A DNA stretch of 64,000 nucleotides. It comes from Caulobacter ginsengisoli. GTDB taxonomy: Bacteria; Pseudomonadota; Alphaproteobacteria; Caulobacterales; Caulobacteraceae. A model generated the notes under the pieces. It did no database searches, was not told the origin of the DNA, and was given only the letters and a program-made list of their open reading frames with translations. The stretch lies in assembly GCF_030814835.1 (NCBI RefSeq), contig NZ_JAUSVS010000001.1, forward strand, positions 315,001 through 379,000. Reading direction: 5' to 3'. The position numbers and the translations under genes are program-made. Shown here piece by piece: positions 41,894-52,827 of this stretch. Numbering within the stretch: position 1 is the first letter of the stretch; each line of letters starts with the position of its first letter.

Positions 41894-43213
41894 ATGTCGC
41901 TACAAGCTGTTGAATATCAGGAAAAATCACCGACCCGGTGGGCGCTGGCGGGGCTGGCGCTGTCGATGCTGACGCCGTCGCTGGACACCAGCATCGCCAA
42001 TGTGGCGCTGCCCAGCCTGCAGCAGGCGTTCGGGGTGCCGTTCGCGGCGGTGCAGTGGATCGTGCTGGCCTATCTGCTGGCCATCACCAGCCTGATCGTC
42101 GGGGCCGGTCGATTGGGCGACCTGGTCGGGCGCAGGCGACTGCTGCTGGGCGGCATCGGCCTGTTCACGGCGGCCTCGCTGGCGTGCGGCCTGGCGCCGG
42201 GTTTGGGATGGCTGGTGGCCGCCCGCGCGCTGCAGGGGCTGGGGGCGGCGGTGATGCTGGCCCTGAGCATGGCCATGGCCGGGGAGACGGTTCCCAAGGC
42301 CCGGCTGGGCGCGGCCATGGGTTTGCTGGGGACGATGTCGGCGGTCGGCACGACGCTGGGGCCGGCCCTGGGTGGGATGATGATCGCGGGGCTGGGCTGG
42401 CGGTCGATCTTCCTGGTCAACCTGCCGCTGGGTTTGCTGAACCTGTGGCTGGCCTGGAAGGCCCTGCCGGCCGACCGTCCCGTGGCTGGCCGGGCGAGGT
42501 TCGACACGCTGGGCGCGGCCCTGCTGGCCCTGACCCTGGGCGCCTACGCCCTGGCGATGACCGGCGGCGGCTGGCCGATGTTGGGCGCGGCGGGCGTGGG
42601 GGCGGCGCTGTTCGTCCTCTCCCAACGCTGGAGCCGCTCGCCGCTGCTGAACCTGGCCATGCTGGGCGGGAGTGGTTCTGGCCTGATCATGAGCGCCCTG
42701 GTCTCGACGGTGATGATGGCCACGCTGGTCGTCGGCCCCTTCCATCTCTCCCAGACCCTGGGCTTGGCCCCGGCCTTGGTGGGCCTGGTGATGTCCGCCG
42801 GCCCCCTGGTCGCCGCCCTGACCGGCGCGCCGGCCGGACGCCTGGTCGACCGCTTCGGGTCCGGATGGATGATCCTGGTCGGCCTGGGCGGCATGGCCAT
42901 CGGCCTGCTGGCCCTGGCCAACCTGCCGGTGGGCCTCGGTCCCGCCGGCTACGTCGCCGCCATCGCCGTGGTCACCGCCAGCTACGCCCTCTTCCAGGCG
43001 GCCAACAACGCCAGCGTCATGCGGGACGTGGCGGCGGACTGGCGCGGGGTGGTGTCGGGGATGCTCAGCCTGTCGCGCAACCTTGGCCTGATCACCGGGG
43101 CCTCGGCGATGGGGGCGGTGTTCGCGGCGGCGGGGATGGGCGCGGCCTTCACCGTCGCGGCGGGGCTGATCGGGTTGGCGCTGCTGGTGGGGTTCAGCCG
43201 TGCGCGCGGGTGA
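41894..43213 (+). CDS. MFS transporter (DHA2-like, drug:H+ antiporter type)
   Basis: A 439-residue protein with about 14 hydrophobic segments. SMLTPSLDTSIANVALPSLQ, GRLGDLVGRRRLLLGGIGLF (motif A) and LGPALGGMMIAGLGWRSIFL (motif C area) are typical of DHA2 exporters. I use ATG 41894, 9 bases from AAGGA, instead of ATG 41885. LysR is divergent upstream. Its stop lies 14 bases before the arginase-family gene, which may be co-transcribed. Confidence 0.92.
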   Translation: MSLQAVEYQEKSPTRWALAGLALSMLTPSLDTSIANVALPSLQQAFGVPFAAVQWIVLAYLLAITSLIVGAGRLGDLVGRRRLLLGGIGLFTAASLACGLAPGLGWLVAARALQGLGAAVMLALSMAMAGETVPKARLGAAMGLLGTMSAVGTTLGPALGGMMIAGLGWRSIFLVNLPLGLLNLWLAWKALPADRPVAGRARFDTLGAALLALTLGAYALAMTGGGWPMLGAAGVGAALFVLSQRWSRSPLLNLAMLGGSGSGLIMSALVSTVMMATLVVGPFHLSQTLGLAPALVGLVMSAGPLVAALTGAPAGRLVDRFGSGWMILVGLGGMAIGLLALANLPVGLGPAGYVAAIAVVTASYALFQAANNASVMRDVAADWRGVVSGMLSLSRNLGLITGASAMGAVFAAAGMGAAFTVAAGLIGLALLVGFSRARG

Positions 43214-43227
43214 AGTAGACCGGGTCC

Positions 43228-44046
43228 ATGACCAAGCTCTCGCTCCTCGGCGTCCCACACGACGGCAACTCCTCCTTCATGCGCGGCCCGGCGGAGGCGC
43301 CGCCGCTGATCCGGGCCGAACTTTTTTCCGACTGCTATGGCGGCTCGAGCGAGACCGGGGTCGACCTGCTGGCGGACGGGGTGATCCTCGACCATGGCGA
43401 TGTGGCCTTCGACGATGGGGGCGATCCCTGGACGGCCATCGAGTTGGCGGTGGCGGCGGCCCTGGAGCCGGGGCATCCGCTGATCACGCTGGGCGGCGAC
43501 CATGCGGTGACCTGGCCGATCCTTATGAGCGTGCACCGGCGGCATGGGCCGGTGAGCATCCTGCATATCGACGCCCATCCCGACCTCTACGACGCCTATC
43601 AGGACAACCCGCGCAGCCACGCCTCGCCCTTCGCGCGGATCATGGAACAGGGGCTGGCCAGCCGGCTGGTCCAGGTCGGGCTGCGGGCCATCCACCCTGA
43701 TCACCGGGCCCAGTTCGAGCGCTTCGGGGTCGAGGCTATCGAGGCGCGGCATTGCTCGCCGCTGCCGAAGCTGAGGTTCGACGGCCCGGTCTACATCTCG
43801 CTCGACCTCGACGGCCTGGACCCCAGCTGCGCCCCGGGCGTCTCGCACCGCGAGCCGGGCGGGCTGACGACGCGGCAGGTGATCGAGCTGATCCAGAGCA
43901 TCGATGCCCCGATCGTGGGCGCCGACATCGTCGAGTACAACCCCCGCTGTGACCTCGGCGGCATGACCGCGACGGTGGCGGCCAAGCTGGTCAAGGAGAT
44001 CGGGGGGATGATGGTGAACGCCCGCCCTGCTTCCGCTGGAAGCTAG
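43228..44046 (+). CDS. arginase/agmatinase/formimidoylglutamase family protein
   Basis: A 272-residue ureohydrolase. The Mn ligands are in GGDHAVT, HIDAHPDLYD and SLDLDGLDPSCAPG. Length suits the agmatinase-type branch. Substrate cannot be fixed; the active-site loop SHREPGGLTTRQVIEL is typical. It lies just downstream of the MFS exporter and upstream of tRNA-Thr on the other strand. Confidence 0.92.
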   Translation: MTKLSLLGVPHDGNSSFMRGPAEAPPLIRAELFSDCYGGSSETGVDLLADGVILDHGDVAFDDGGDPWTAIELAVAAALEPGHPLITLGGDHAVTWPILMSVHRRHGPVSILHIDAHPDLYDAYQDNPRSHASPFARIMEQGLASRLVQVGLRAIHPDHRAQFERFGVEAIEARHCSPLPKLRFDGPVYISLDLDGLDPSCAPGVSHREPGGLTTRQVIELIQSIDAPIVGADIVEYNPRCDLGGMTATVAAKLVKEIGGMMVNARPASAGS

Positions 44047-44054
44047 GGGGAGAA

Positions 44055-44129
<75 letters not shown>

Positions 44130-44231
44130 ACTGGAAGGCGGGCCTGATAGCCAATGTCGGGGCGGGGGGGAAGGGCTAAATGGAAATAAGTGACGCTTGA
44201 CCGGGCTGCGCCATCGTCGCACCCCTTGGAT

Positions 44232-44387
44232 ATGCAGCCGCCCCGGCCCCGAAAACCGCATCATGTGACCGAGCCGACCCTGGCCGAGAAGGCCAGGCGC
44301 GAGGCGGAACTGGCCAAGGCGCTGCGGGCGAATCTGCGGCGGCGGAAGGCGGGGGCGAAGGCGAAGGACGAGGGTGAGGCGTCGTGA
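44232..44387 (+). CDS. small basic hypothetical protein upstream of murA
   Basis: A 51-codon frame (MQPPRPRKPHHVTEPTLAEK, then ARREAELAKALRANLRRRKA). The conserved-looking part starts at VTEPTLAEK, so GTG 44265 is an alternative start. The charged helix resembles the small proteins often annotated next to murA in alphaproteobacteria, but I cannot name the family. Confidence 0.5.
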   Translation: MQPPRPRKPHHVTEPTLAEKARREAELAKALRANLRRRKAGAKAKDEGEAS

Positions 44388-44537
44388 TTTTCTGTGGGCT
44401 GACGCCAATTTGACAGTTCCTCTGGCGCGTCCCTCTTGCGCTGGATAGAAGCCGCGCCTCACATAGGCTTCCGCCGGGACAGGGACAGACCGGCGGATTT
44501 CCCCACACGCCCGGACCCAGAGCAAGAAGCCCCTCGA

Positions 44538-45832
<1,295 letters not shown>

Positions 45833-45833
<1 letters not shown>

Positions 45834-46255
45834 TGCACAAGCCTGAACCGATCCGGCTGATCGCGCTGGACGAGGACGACCTGAAGCTCATTTCCTCGAT
45901 GCTGCAGGACGCGGTGACGACGATCGGCGATATCCGCTTCGAGGCGGCGGCGCGGCGGCTGACCGTCACGCTGAACCGCTACCGCTGGGAGGCGCCCGGA
46001 GAGCGGGTGCGCTGCGGGTTGCAGCTGGGCGGCGTGATGAGCGTGCAGTCGCGGCGCTTGCGGCGCGAGGCGCGGCGGGCGGTGGTGGAGCTACTCGCGC
46101 TGAGCTTTGAACCGGGCGAGGCGCCGGGGGGGACGGTGGTGTTCACCTTCGCTGGCGGCGGGGACCTGCGGGCCAGCGTGGAGTGCGTGGACGCGGTGCT
46201 GGCGGATCTGACCGCGCCCTGGCCAACGCCGCGAACGCCGGGGCATGAGGACTGA
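45833..46255 (+). CDS. DUF2948 family protein
   Basis: A 140-residue protein. LIALDEDDLKLISSMLQDAV is the DUF2948 opening; the rest is beta-rich. An alternative GTG start lies one codon upstream (45830), overlapping the murA stop. It usually sits between murA and hisD in alphaproteobacteria, as here except for an inserted monooxygenase gene. The function is unknown. Confidence 0.9.
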
Positions 46256-46368
46256 TTGGGCCTCCCGCCTGACCTGGAGATGGGGCTGAACTAATAAAGT
46301 TCAAGAATTGCCCCGCCGCGAATTATTCTTAGGTTTCCGAGCCCTCAGCGACAGCCAAGGGAGCGGAT

Positions 46369-47841
46369 ATGACGGACGTCTTGATCGTGGGCGCGGGCCC
46401 GAGCGGGCTGATGCTGGCGGCCGAACTGGCCCTGGCGGGAGTGGATGTGGGCATCGTCGAGCGGCGGACCAGCCAGGCGCTGGCCGGCTCGCGGGCCGGG
46501 GGGCTGCATGCGCGGACGCTGGAGGCGTTGGACCAGCGCGGCGTCGTCGAGCGGTTCCTGGCGGAGGGACAGACGTCCCAGGCCACCGGTTTCGCTCTGA
46601 TCCACCTGGACATGAGCGACTTTCCGACCCGGCACAACTACACCCTGGGCCTGTGGCAGAACCATGTGGAACGCCTGCTGGCCGAGTGGGTGGAGGAACT
46701 GGGCGTTCCGATCCATCGCGGCCAGGAGGTCATGGGCTTCACCCAGGACGACGATGGGGTCGATCTCAGCCTGGGGGATGGTCGGACGCTGCGGGCGCAG
46801 TACCTGGTTGGGTGCGACGGCGGGCGCAGCGTGGTCCGCAAGGCGGCGGGCATCGACTTCCCCGGCTGGGACCCGACCAGCAGCAGCCTGATCGCCGAGG
46901 TCGAAATGGCGGTCCAGCCGGAACTGGGCATGCGCCGGGACGCCCTGGGCGTCCACGGTCTGGGCCGGGTGGACTACCAGATCAAGGACGGCGAGATCGT
47001 CTACGCCGATACGGGGCCGGTGCGGGTCATGGTCACCGAGGCCCGGGTGGAGACCCGCGATCCCACTCTGGCCGACCTCAGCGCCGCGCTGATCGCCGTC
47101 TGGGGGACCGACTTCGGGGCCCACAGCCCGACATTCATCTCGCGGTTCAGCGACATGAGCCGGCAGGCGGCGACCTACCGCCAGGGCCGGGTGCTGCTGG
47201 CCGGCGACGCGGCGCATGTGCATTCGCCGGATGGCGGCATGGGTCTCAACACCGGGGTGCAGGATGCCGTGAACCTGGGCTGGAAGCTGGCCCAGGTGGT
47301 CAAGGGGGTCTCGCCCGACAGCCTGCTCGACACCTATCACGCCGAGCGCCACCCGGTCGGAGCCCGGGTGCTGCGCAAGACCATGGCCTCGGTGGCGTTG
47401 CGCCGGCAGGACGAACGCACGGTGGCCCTGCGCGAGACCGTGGCCGAGCTGCTGGGCCTGGACGCGGCCCGCAAGAGCATGGCCGGCACGCTGTCGGGCC
47501 TGGATATCCGCTACGACCTGGGCGAGGGGCACCCGCTGCTGGGGCGGCGGATGCCGGACCTGGCGCTGGAGGGTGGGTCGCGGGTGTACAGCCTGCTGCA
47601 CGAGGCGCGGCCGGTGCTGCTGAACCTGGACGAGGGCGAGCTGGACATCGGGCCGTGGGCGGATCGGGTGCGGTCGGTGCGGGGCCGGTACGACGGAGTG
47701 TGGGAGCTGCCGGTGCTGGGGGCGGTGAGCGCGCCGGCCGCCGTGCTGATCCGGCCGGACGGGTATGTGGCCTGGGTGGGGGAGGGCGGTGACGCGGGGC
47801 TTGCCGAGGCGCTGACCACTTGGTTCGGGCCGCCGGCCTGA
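46369..47841 (+). CDS. FAD-dependent aromatic monooxygenase (PHBH fold)
   Basis: A 490-residue flavoprotein of the PgaE/MhpA type. VLIVGAGPSGLMLAAELALA is the FAD-binding opening, VGCDGGRSVVRKAAGI the DG motif, and VLLAGDAAHVHSPDGGMGLN the GD motif. The C-terminus is a thioredoxin-like domain ending LIRPDGYVAWVG. It hydroxylates aromatic or polyketide-like substrates using NAD(P)H. It interrupts the murA - DUF2948 - hisD order and has its own promoter-sized gap (113 bases) upstream. Confidence 0.92.
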   Translation: MTDVLIVGAGPSGLMLAAELALAGVDVGIVERRTSQALAGSRAGGLHARTLEALDQRGVVERFLAEGQTSQATGFALIHLDMSDFPTRHNYTLGLWQNHVERLLAEWVEELGVPIHRGQEVMGFTQDDDGVDLSLGDGRTLRAQYLVGCDGGRSVVRKAAGIDFPGWDPTSSSLIAEVEMAVQPELGMRRDALGVHGLGRVDYQIKDGEIVYADTGPVRVMVTEARVETRDPTLADLSAALIAVWGTDFGAHSPTFISRFSDMSRQAATYRQGRVLLAGDAAHVHSPDGGMGLNTGVQDAVNLGWKLAQVVKGVSPDSLLDTYHAERHPVGARVLRKTMASVALRRQDERTVALRETVAELLGLDAARKSMAGTLSGLDIRYDLGEGHPLLGRRMPDLALEGGSRVYSLLHEARPVLLNLDEGELDIGPWADRVRSVRGRYDGVWELPVLGAVSAPAAVLIRPDGYVAWVGEGGDAGLAEALTTWFGPPA

Positions 47842-47936
47842 AACCGCCCACGCCGATTGAACACTCCGGGATGGGGTAGGCGTGGGGAGGATTCGCCTTT
47901 CGCCTGCCTGCCCGGATGCGCTAAGGCCGGGGCGAC

Positions 47937-49217
47937 ATGCGCCGGTTTCATCACGACAGCCCCGACTTCGCCGAGACCTTCGCCGCGTTCCTGGAGGAGC
48001 GGCGGGGGTCGCCCGCCGATGTGGACGCAGCCGCCGCCGAGGTGTTGGCCAATGTGAAGGCGCGGGGGCTGGAGGCGGTGCTGGAGTATACGCGCCGGTT
48101 TGATCGGGTCGAGCTGACGGAGGCGACGATCCGGGTCAGCGAAGCCGAGATCGACGCCGGCGTCGCGGCCTGTCCCGAGGATGTGCTGGCGGCCATCGAC
48201 CTCGCCGCCGCTCGGATCGCCGACTACCACGCCCGCCAGCGGCCCGCCGACCAGGCGTGGACCGACAGTCTGGGCGTCAAGCTGGGCTGGCGGTGGACAG
48301 CGCTGGAGTCTGTCGGGGTCTATGTGCCGGGCGGGCGGGCGGCCTATCCGTCCACGGTGCTGATGAACTGCGTGCCGGCCAGGGCGGCGGGGGTCGAGCG
48401 GGTGGCCATGGTGACCCCGCCCGGGCGACTGGAGCCGGCGGTGCTGGCGGCGGCGCGGGCGGCCGGAGTCACTGAAATCTGGCGGATTGGCGGAGCGCAG
48501 GCTGTGGCGGCGTTGGCCTACGGGGCGGGCCCGATCCGGCCGGTCGACAAGATCGTCGGGCCGGGCAACGCCTATGTGACGGCGGCCAAGCGGCGGCTCT
48601 ACGGCGTGGTCGGGATCGATGCGCTGGCGGGGCCGTCTGAGATCGCGGTGGTGGCCGACCGAGCCAACGACCCGGACTGGATTGCCGCCGATTTGCTGAG
48701 CCAGGCGGAACACGACCCTGCTGCGCAGTCGATCCTGATCACTGACGATGAGGTCTTCGCGGCGGCGGTCGAGACAGCCATCGAGGGGCAACTGAAGACT
48801 CTGGCCACCGGCGAGGATGCGGCCGCGTCCTGGCGCGATCACGGAGCTGTGGTGATCGCGCCGCTGGACGCGAGCCCGGGGCTGGTCGACCTGATCGCGC
48901 CTGAGCACGTCGAGTTCGCGGTCGACAATCCGCGGACCCTGGGCGACCGGGTGCGGCATGCCGGGGCCATCTTCCTGGGACGACACACGCCCGAGGCCAT
49001 CGGCGACTACATCGCCGGCTCCAACCATGTGCTGCCGACCAGCCGGGCGGCGCGGTTCCAGTCGGGGCTGTCGCTGTTCGACTTCCTCAAGCGGACGTCG
49101 ATCGTCGAGTGCGACCCGGCCTCGTTCGCCGAACTGGGCCCTGCGGTGGTGGCGCTGGCCGAGGCGGAGGGTTTGCCGGCCCATGCCCGCTCGGCGGCGA
49201 TGCGGCTGAATCGATGA
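47937..49217 (+). CDS. hisD: histidinol dehydrogenase
   Basis: A 426-residue His[64 protein letters not shown] and [16 protein letters not shown] are the standard motifs, with zinc ligands in the QAEHD and NH-type segments. It oxidises L-histidinol to histidine in two NAD-linked steps. Its stop overlaps the start of the UPF0262 gene by 4 bases. Confidence 0.97.
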   Translation: MRRFHHDSPDFAETFAAFLEERRGSPADVDAAAAEVLANVKARGLEAVLEYTRRFDRVELTEATIRVSEAEIDAGVAACPEDVLAAIDLAAARIADYHARQRPADQAWTDSLGVKLGWRWTALESVGVYVPGGRAAYPSTVLMNCVPARAAGVERVAMVTPPGRLEPAVLAAARAAGVTEIWRIGGAQAVAALAYGAGPIRPVDKIVGPGNAYVTAAKRRLYGVVGIDALAGPSEIAVVADRANDPDWIAADLLSQAEHDPAAQSILITDDEVFAAAVETAIEGQLKTLATGEDAAASWRDHGAVVIAPLDASPGLVDLIAPEHVEFAVDNPRTLGDRVRHAGAIFLGRHTPEAIGDYIAGSNHVLPTSRAARFQSGLSLFDFLKRTSIVECDPASFAELGPAVVALAEAEGLPAHARSAAMRLNR

Positions 49218-49690
49218 CCGACGAGCGCTCAAGGCACCGGCTGGAGAGTGTCGTCCTCGACGAGGATTCGCTGGGGGCCATTTCGCGCGACCAGGAGCAG
49301 GAGCGGCAGACCGCCATTTTCGACCTGACCGAGCAGAACTATTTCCAGCCGGAGGGGGCCGAGAGCGGGCCGTACGCGCTGGAAATCGCCCTGATCGAGA
49401 ACCGCTTGGCGCTGCACATCACCGGGCCCGGCTATGACCACACCCATCTGCTCTCGCTGTCGCCGTTCCGGACGGTGATCAAGGACTATTTCGAGATCTG
49501 CGCCAGCTATTACGAGGCTATCCGGGGCGCCACGCCCCAGAAGATCGAGACCCTGGATATGGGCCGGCGCGGCCTGCACAACGAGGGCTCGAGTCTGCTG
49601 CAGGCGCGCCTGGCCGGCAAGATCGCCACCGACCTGGAGACCGCCCGGCGCCTCTTCACCCTGATCTGCGCGCTGCACTGGCGAGGCTGA
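49214..49690 (+). CDS. UPF0262 family protein
   Basis: A 158-residue protein that matches the UPF0262 pattern: [40 protein letters not shown] and [20 protein letters not shown]. It starts inside the hisD stop (ATGA). The gene is conserved next to hisD across alphaproteobacteria. The function is unknown. Confidence 0.93.
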   Translation: MTDERSRHRLESVVLDEDSLGAISRDQEQERQTAIFDLTEQNYFQPEGAESGPYALEIALIENRLALHITGPGYDHTHLLSLSPFRTVIKDYFEICASYYEAIRGATPQKIETLDMGRRGLHNEGSSLLQARLAGKIATDLETARRLFTLICALHWRG

Positions 49691-49693
49691 GGC

Positions 49694-50146
49694 GTGGCGC
49701 TTCCCGGCGCGGTGCTGTTCGCCTGCACCTTCAATCGGGTCCGATCGCCGATGGCCGAGGCGCTGATGAAGCTGACCTTCGGGACGCGGGTGTTCGTGGA
49801 TTCGTGCGGGCTGCGGCGCCAGCCGGGGGAGAGCGAGATCGACCCGTTCGCCTGGGCGGCCATGGACGAACTGGGGGCGGACCTGACGGGGTTCAGGCCC
49901 AAGACCTTCGGCGACCTGGAGGATGACAGTTTCGACCTGGTGATTTCCTTGAGCCCCGAGGCGCAGCACCGAGCGGTGGAGCTGGCGCGGGGGCGGGCGG
50001 TGGATATCGAATACTGGCCGACCATGGACCCGACCCTGGTGCAGGGATCTCGAGAGCAGGTGATGGAGGCGTACCGGGCGGTGCGGGACGGGCTGGAGGC
50101 CCGGATCCGTGAGCGGTTTGGGCGGACGGAAACGTTTGGGGGGTAA
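49694..50146 (+). CDS. low-molecular-weight protein-tyrosine-phosphatase-like protein
   Basis: A 150-residue protein from GTG 49694. The phosphate-binding loop is C11-T-F-N-R-V-R17 in LFACTFNRVRSPMAEAL, matching CX5R though with V in place of the usual C/I. The general-acid Asp sits in YWPTMDPTLV. It is often called arsenate-reductase-like. It is conserved downstream of UPF0262. A 164-bp repeat begins 2 bases after its stop. Confidence 0.88.
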   Translation: MALPGAVLFACTFNRVRSPMAEALMKLTFGTRVFVDSCGLRRQPGESEIDPFAWAAMDELGADLTGFRPKTFGDLEDDSFDLVISLSPEAQHRAVELARGRAVDIEYWPTMDPTLVQGSREQVMEAYRAVRDGLEARIRERFGRTETFGG

Positions 50147-50147
50147 A

Positions 50148-50311
50148 AGCCCTTCCCCCGCTGGCGGGGGAAGTGGGCCGACAGCGAAGCTGGAGGGTCG
50201 TTGGGGGCCCTTACGGCGTCGGCCGGCGCACCGGACTCTCCTGCAAGGACCCCCAACGACCTTCGATGCCGCGCCTCTCAGGCCACTTCCCCCGCCAGCG
50301 GGGGAAGGGCT
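50148..50311. repeat. 164-bp element with 29-bp perfect inverted ends
   Basis: The 29 bases at 50148-50176 are the exact reverse complement of 50283-50311, and each arm is itself a hairpin (CTTCCCCCGC / GCGGGGGAAG). Inside, GGTCGTTGGGGG near 50197 pairs with CCCCCAACGACC near 50249. It is non-coding and lies where the conserved gene order breaks. It is a candidate miniature inverted-repeat element. Confidence 0.8.
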
Positions 50312-50372
50312 AGAGTCCCGTGGCGGGCCTTGAGTCTCCGCGCCTTCCCATTCCAGCAAGGAACCTAAGTCC

Positions 50373-51245
50373 ATGACCTCTGGACCCGCTGTCGTCGTCA
50401 CCGGGGCTTCGACCGGCATCGGCAGGGCCTGCGTCGCCAAGGCGGCCGCCGCCGGGGCGCACGTGTTCGCCGGGGTGCGCAAGCAGGCGGATGCGGATTC
50501 GCTGAAGGCCGAGTTCGGGGACCGGGTGACCCCACTGCTGTTCGACGTCACCGACGCCAAGGCGGTGCAGGCGGCCGCCGACACGGTCGGTAAGGCGTTG
50601 GGTGGCAAGAAGCTGATGGGGCTGGTCAACAACGCTGGGGTCGCGACGCCCGGGCCGCTGCTCTATCTGTCGGCCGACGAGCTGCGCCAACAGTTCGAGG
50701 TCAACTTCATCGGGGTGCACACCGTCACCCAGGCCTTCACCCCGCTGCTGGGCGCCGAGCCCGACCGCACCGGGCCGCCCGGGCGGATCGTGATGATCAG
50801 CTCGGTGGGCGGCGAGAACGGCTCGCCGTTCGTAGGGGCCTATTCGGCGTCCAAGCATGCGTTGGAGGGCTACAGCCAGAGCCTGCGGCGCGAGCTGATG
50901 CTGTTCGGGATCGACGTCATCGTGGTGGCGCCGGGCGCCATCGCCACCCCGATCTGGAGCAAGGGCAGCGACGATTCCCTGCTCGAGCGCTACGCCAACA
51001 CCCCCTTCCACGCCGCCGTGAGCAGGGTGCGGGACTATATGCTGTCGAGCGGGGCCAAGGGGCTCAAGCCCGAGGCGGTGGGCGAGCTGGTCTGGCACTG
51101 CCTGACCGACGGCCATCCCAAGACCCGCTATCGCATCATGCGTAACCAGCTGACCGAATGGACCCTGCCGCGGATGATCCTGGGCCATCGCGGCCTGGAC
51201 CGGGTGATGGCCTCGCGGCTCGGGCTGAAGCCGGGCCAGCGATGA
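50373..51245 (+). CDS. short-chain dehydrogenase/reductase
   Basis: A 290-residue classical SDR. VVVTGASTGIGRACVAKAAA binds the cofactor; VNNAGVATPGPL, the catalytic S in MISSVGG and YSASK (Y-x-x-x-K) are in place. The C-terminus KTRYRIMRNQLTEWTLPRMI is longer than in simple SDRs and resembles retinol-dehydrogenase-like forms. It occupies the place between the phosphatase and maf where alphaproteobacteria usually have infA. It overlaps maf by 4 bases. Confidence 0.92.
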   Translation: MTSGPAVVVTGASTGIGRACVAKAAAAGAHVFAGVRKQADADSLKAEFGDRVTPLLFDVTDAKAVQAAADTVGKALGGKKLMGLVNNAGVATPGPLLYLSADELRQQFEVNFIGVHTVTQAFTPLLGAEPDRTGPPGRIVMISSVGGENGSPFVGAYSASKHALEGYSQSLRRELMLFGIDVIVVAPGAIATPIWSKGSDDSLLERYANTPFHAAVSRVRDYMLSSGAKGLKPEAVGELVWHCLTDGHPKTRYRIMRNQLTEWTLPRMILGHRGLDRVMASRLGLKPGQR

Positions 51246-51817
51246 AGGCGCCTTTGATTCTCGCCAGCGCCAGCCCGCGCCGGCTGCAGCTGTTGGCCCA
51301 GGTCGGGGTGGTCCCCGACGCAGTCGAGCCGGCCGACATCGACGAGACGCCCGGCAAGGACGAGACGCCTCGGCTGCTGGCCCTGCGGCTAGCCAAGGGC
51401 AAGGCGGCGGTCGTGGCCGCACGGCATCCGGAGGCCTTCGTGCTGGGGGCCGACACCCTGGTGGCGGTGGGCCGGCGGATTTTGAACAAGCCGGCCGACG
51501 AAACCGAGGCGCGGGCGATGCTGTCGCTGCTGTCGGGACGCTCGCACCGGGTGCTGACCGGGGTGGCGGTGTTCGCGCCGGGCGGGCGGGTCGCGACGCG
51601 GCTCTCCGAGACGCGGCTCAAGTTCAAGCGGCTGACCGACCAGGAGCTGGACGGCTTCATCGCCTCGGAGGACTGGCGGGACGCGGCGGGGGGCTACAAA
51701 ATCCATATGCGGGCCGGGGCGTTCGTCACCGACCTGTCGGGCAGTTTCACGGCGGTGGTGGGGTTGCCGCTGTATGAGACGCTGGGGTTGCTGACAGGGC
51801 TGGGGTGGCGGGCATGA
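51242..51817 (+). CDS. maf: Maf family nucleotide pyrophosphatase
   Basis: A 191-residue Maf protein. LILASASPRRLQLLAQVGV (phosphate loop), VLGADTLVAVGRRILNKPAD and DWRDAAGGYKI are diagnostic. It hydrolyses non-canonical or canonical nucleoside triphosphates as a house-cleaning enzyme. It overlaps both the upstream SDR and the downstream RNase E/G gene by 4 bases, so the string is one operon. Confidence 0.94.
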   Translation: MKAPLILASASPRRLQLLAQVGVVPDAVEPADIDETPGKDETPRLLALRLAKGKAAVVAARHPEAFVLGADTLVAVGRRILNKPADETEARAMLSLLSGRSHRVLTGVAVFAPGGRVATRLSETRLKFKRLTDQELDGFIASEDWRDAAGGYKIHMRAGAFVTDLSGSFTAVVGLPLYETLGLLTGLGWRA

Positions 51818-52827
51818 CCCGCAAGCTTTTCCTCGACCGGGGCATCGGCCAGACGCGCGGCGTCGTCACCCTGGATGGCCGGCCGGAATACCTGCTGATC
51901 GAGCGGGACGGGGGCGACCCGGCCACGACGCTCGGCGCGGTGGGCGTGGGGCGGGTGCGCAAGGTGGAGCGGGCCTTCGCCAGCGCCTTTGTCGAGCTGG
52001 CCGGCGGGGCCGAGGGGTTGCTGCCGCTCAAGCCCGAGATGGAGCGGATCGTCGAGGGCCAGGCCGTCACGGTGGCGATCAAGAGCGAACCGCGCGCCGG
52101 CAAGGCAGCCACGCTCAGCCTGGTTGGACCAGGGGAGGGGGCGCCGCGGGTGACCTCGCCGGCGCTGGGCATCGCCGCGGAGCTGCGGGCCATCGGCAAG
52201 ACCGATACGATCACCGAGGGACCGGCGGCGCGGCGGGCGGCGGATCTGGCCGAGGCGCAGGCGCTGGAGACGGTGCATGGCCTGCCCGGCGGCGGCTCGA
52301 TCGCCATCGAGACGACGCGGGCCCTGACGGCGGTCGATGTCGATCTGGGCGAGCGGCCCGGCCACGAGGCCAAGCGGGCGGCGCGGGCGGCCAATCTGGC
52401 GGCGCTCTCGGAAGCGGCGCGACTGCTGCGGCTCAAGGGCCTGGGCGGGCTGGTGGTGTTCGACCTGGTCGGGCGGGGGCATGACGGCACGGCGCTGCTC
52501 AACGCCGCCCGGGTGGCGTTCGGGCCGGACAATCCGGGCGTCGCCATCGGGGCGATCAGCCGGTTCGGGACCATGGAGCTGACCGTGCCGCGCCGGCGGG
52601 CCCCGGTGCTGGAGATTCTGCGGGAGGATTCGACCCGGGCCCTGGCGCTGGCGCGGGCCCTGGAGGCGGCCGATCCGGGGGCGCGGCTGACAGCGCGATG
52701 CTCGCCGGGCGTGGCGGCGGCGTTCAAAACCTTCGAGGCGGCGGTTGCCGATAAGCTGGGCGCGCGTTTTGTGGTGGAGGCGCGGGGAGACTACGCGCCG
52801 GAGCGGTTCGAGGTGTTTGCGTCGTGA
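51814..52827 (+). CDS. ribonuclease E/G-like protein
   Basis: A 337-residue short RNase E/G-family protein (no C-terminal scaffold). VGRVRKVERAFASAFVELAG is the S1-like segment, and the RNase H-like and DNase-like region follows with ALTAVDVDLGERPGHEAKRA, where two aspartates (DVD) are the expected metal ligands. It lacks the Zn-link cysteines of full-length RNase E. It overlaps yacG as GTGA. Confidence 0.87.
   Translation: MTRKLFLDRGIGQTRGVVTLDGRPEYLLIERDGGDPATTLGAVGVGRVRKVERAFASAFVELAGGAEGLLPLKPEMERIVEGQAVTVAIKSEPRAGKAATLSLVGPGEGAPRVTSPALGIAAELRAIGKTDTITEGPAARRAADLAEAQALETVHGLPGGGSIAIETTRALTAVDVDLGERPGHEAKRAARAANLAALSEAARLLRLKGLGGLVVFDLVGRGHDGTALLNAARVAFGPDNPGVAIGAISRFGTMELTVPRRRAPVLEILREDSTRALALARALEAADPGARLTARCSPGVAAAFKTFEAAVADKLGARFVVEARGDYAPERFEVFAS

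Noticed and set aside
47511..49232. A 573-residue open frame antisense to hisD
   Set aside because: hisD is unmistakable on the plus strand; the antisense product lacks any motif.
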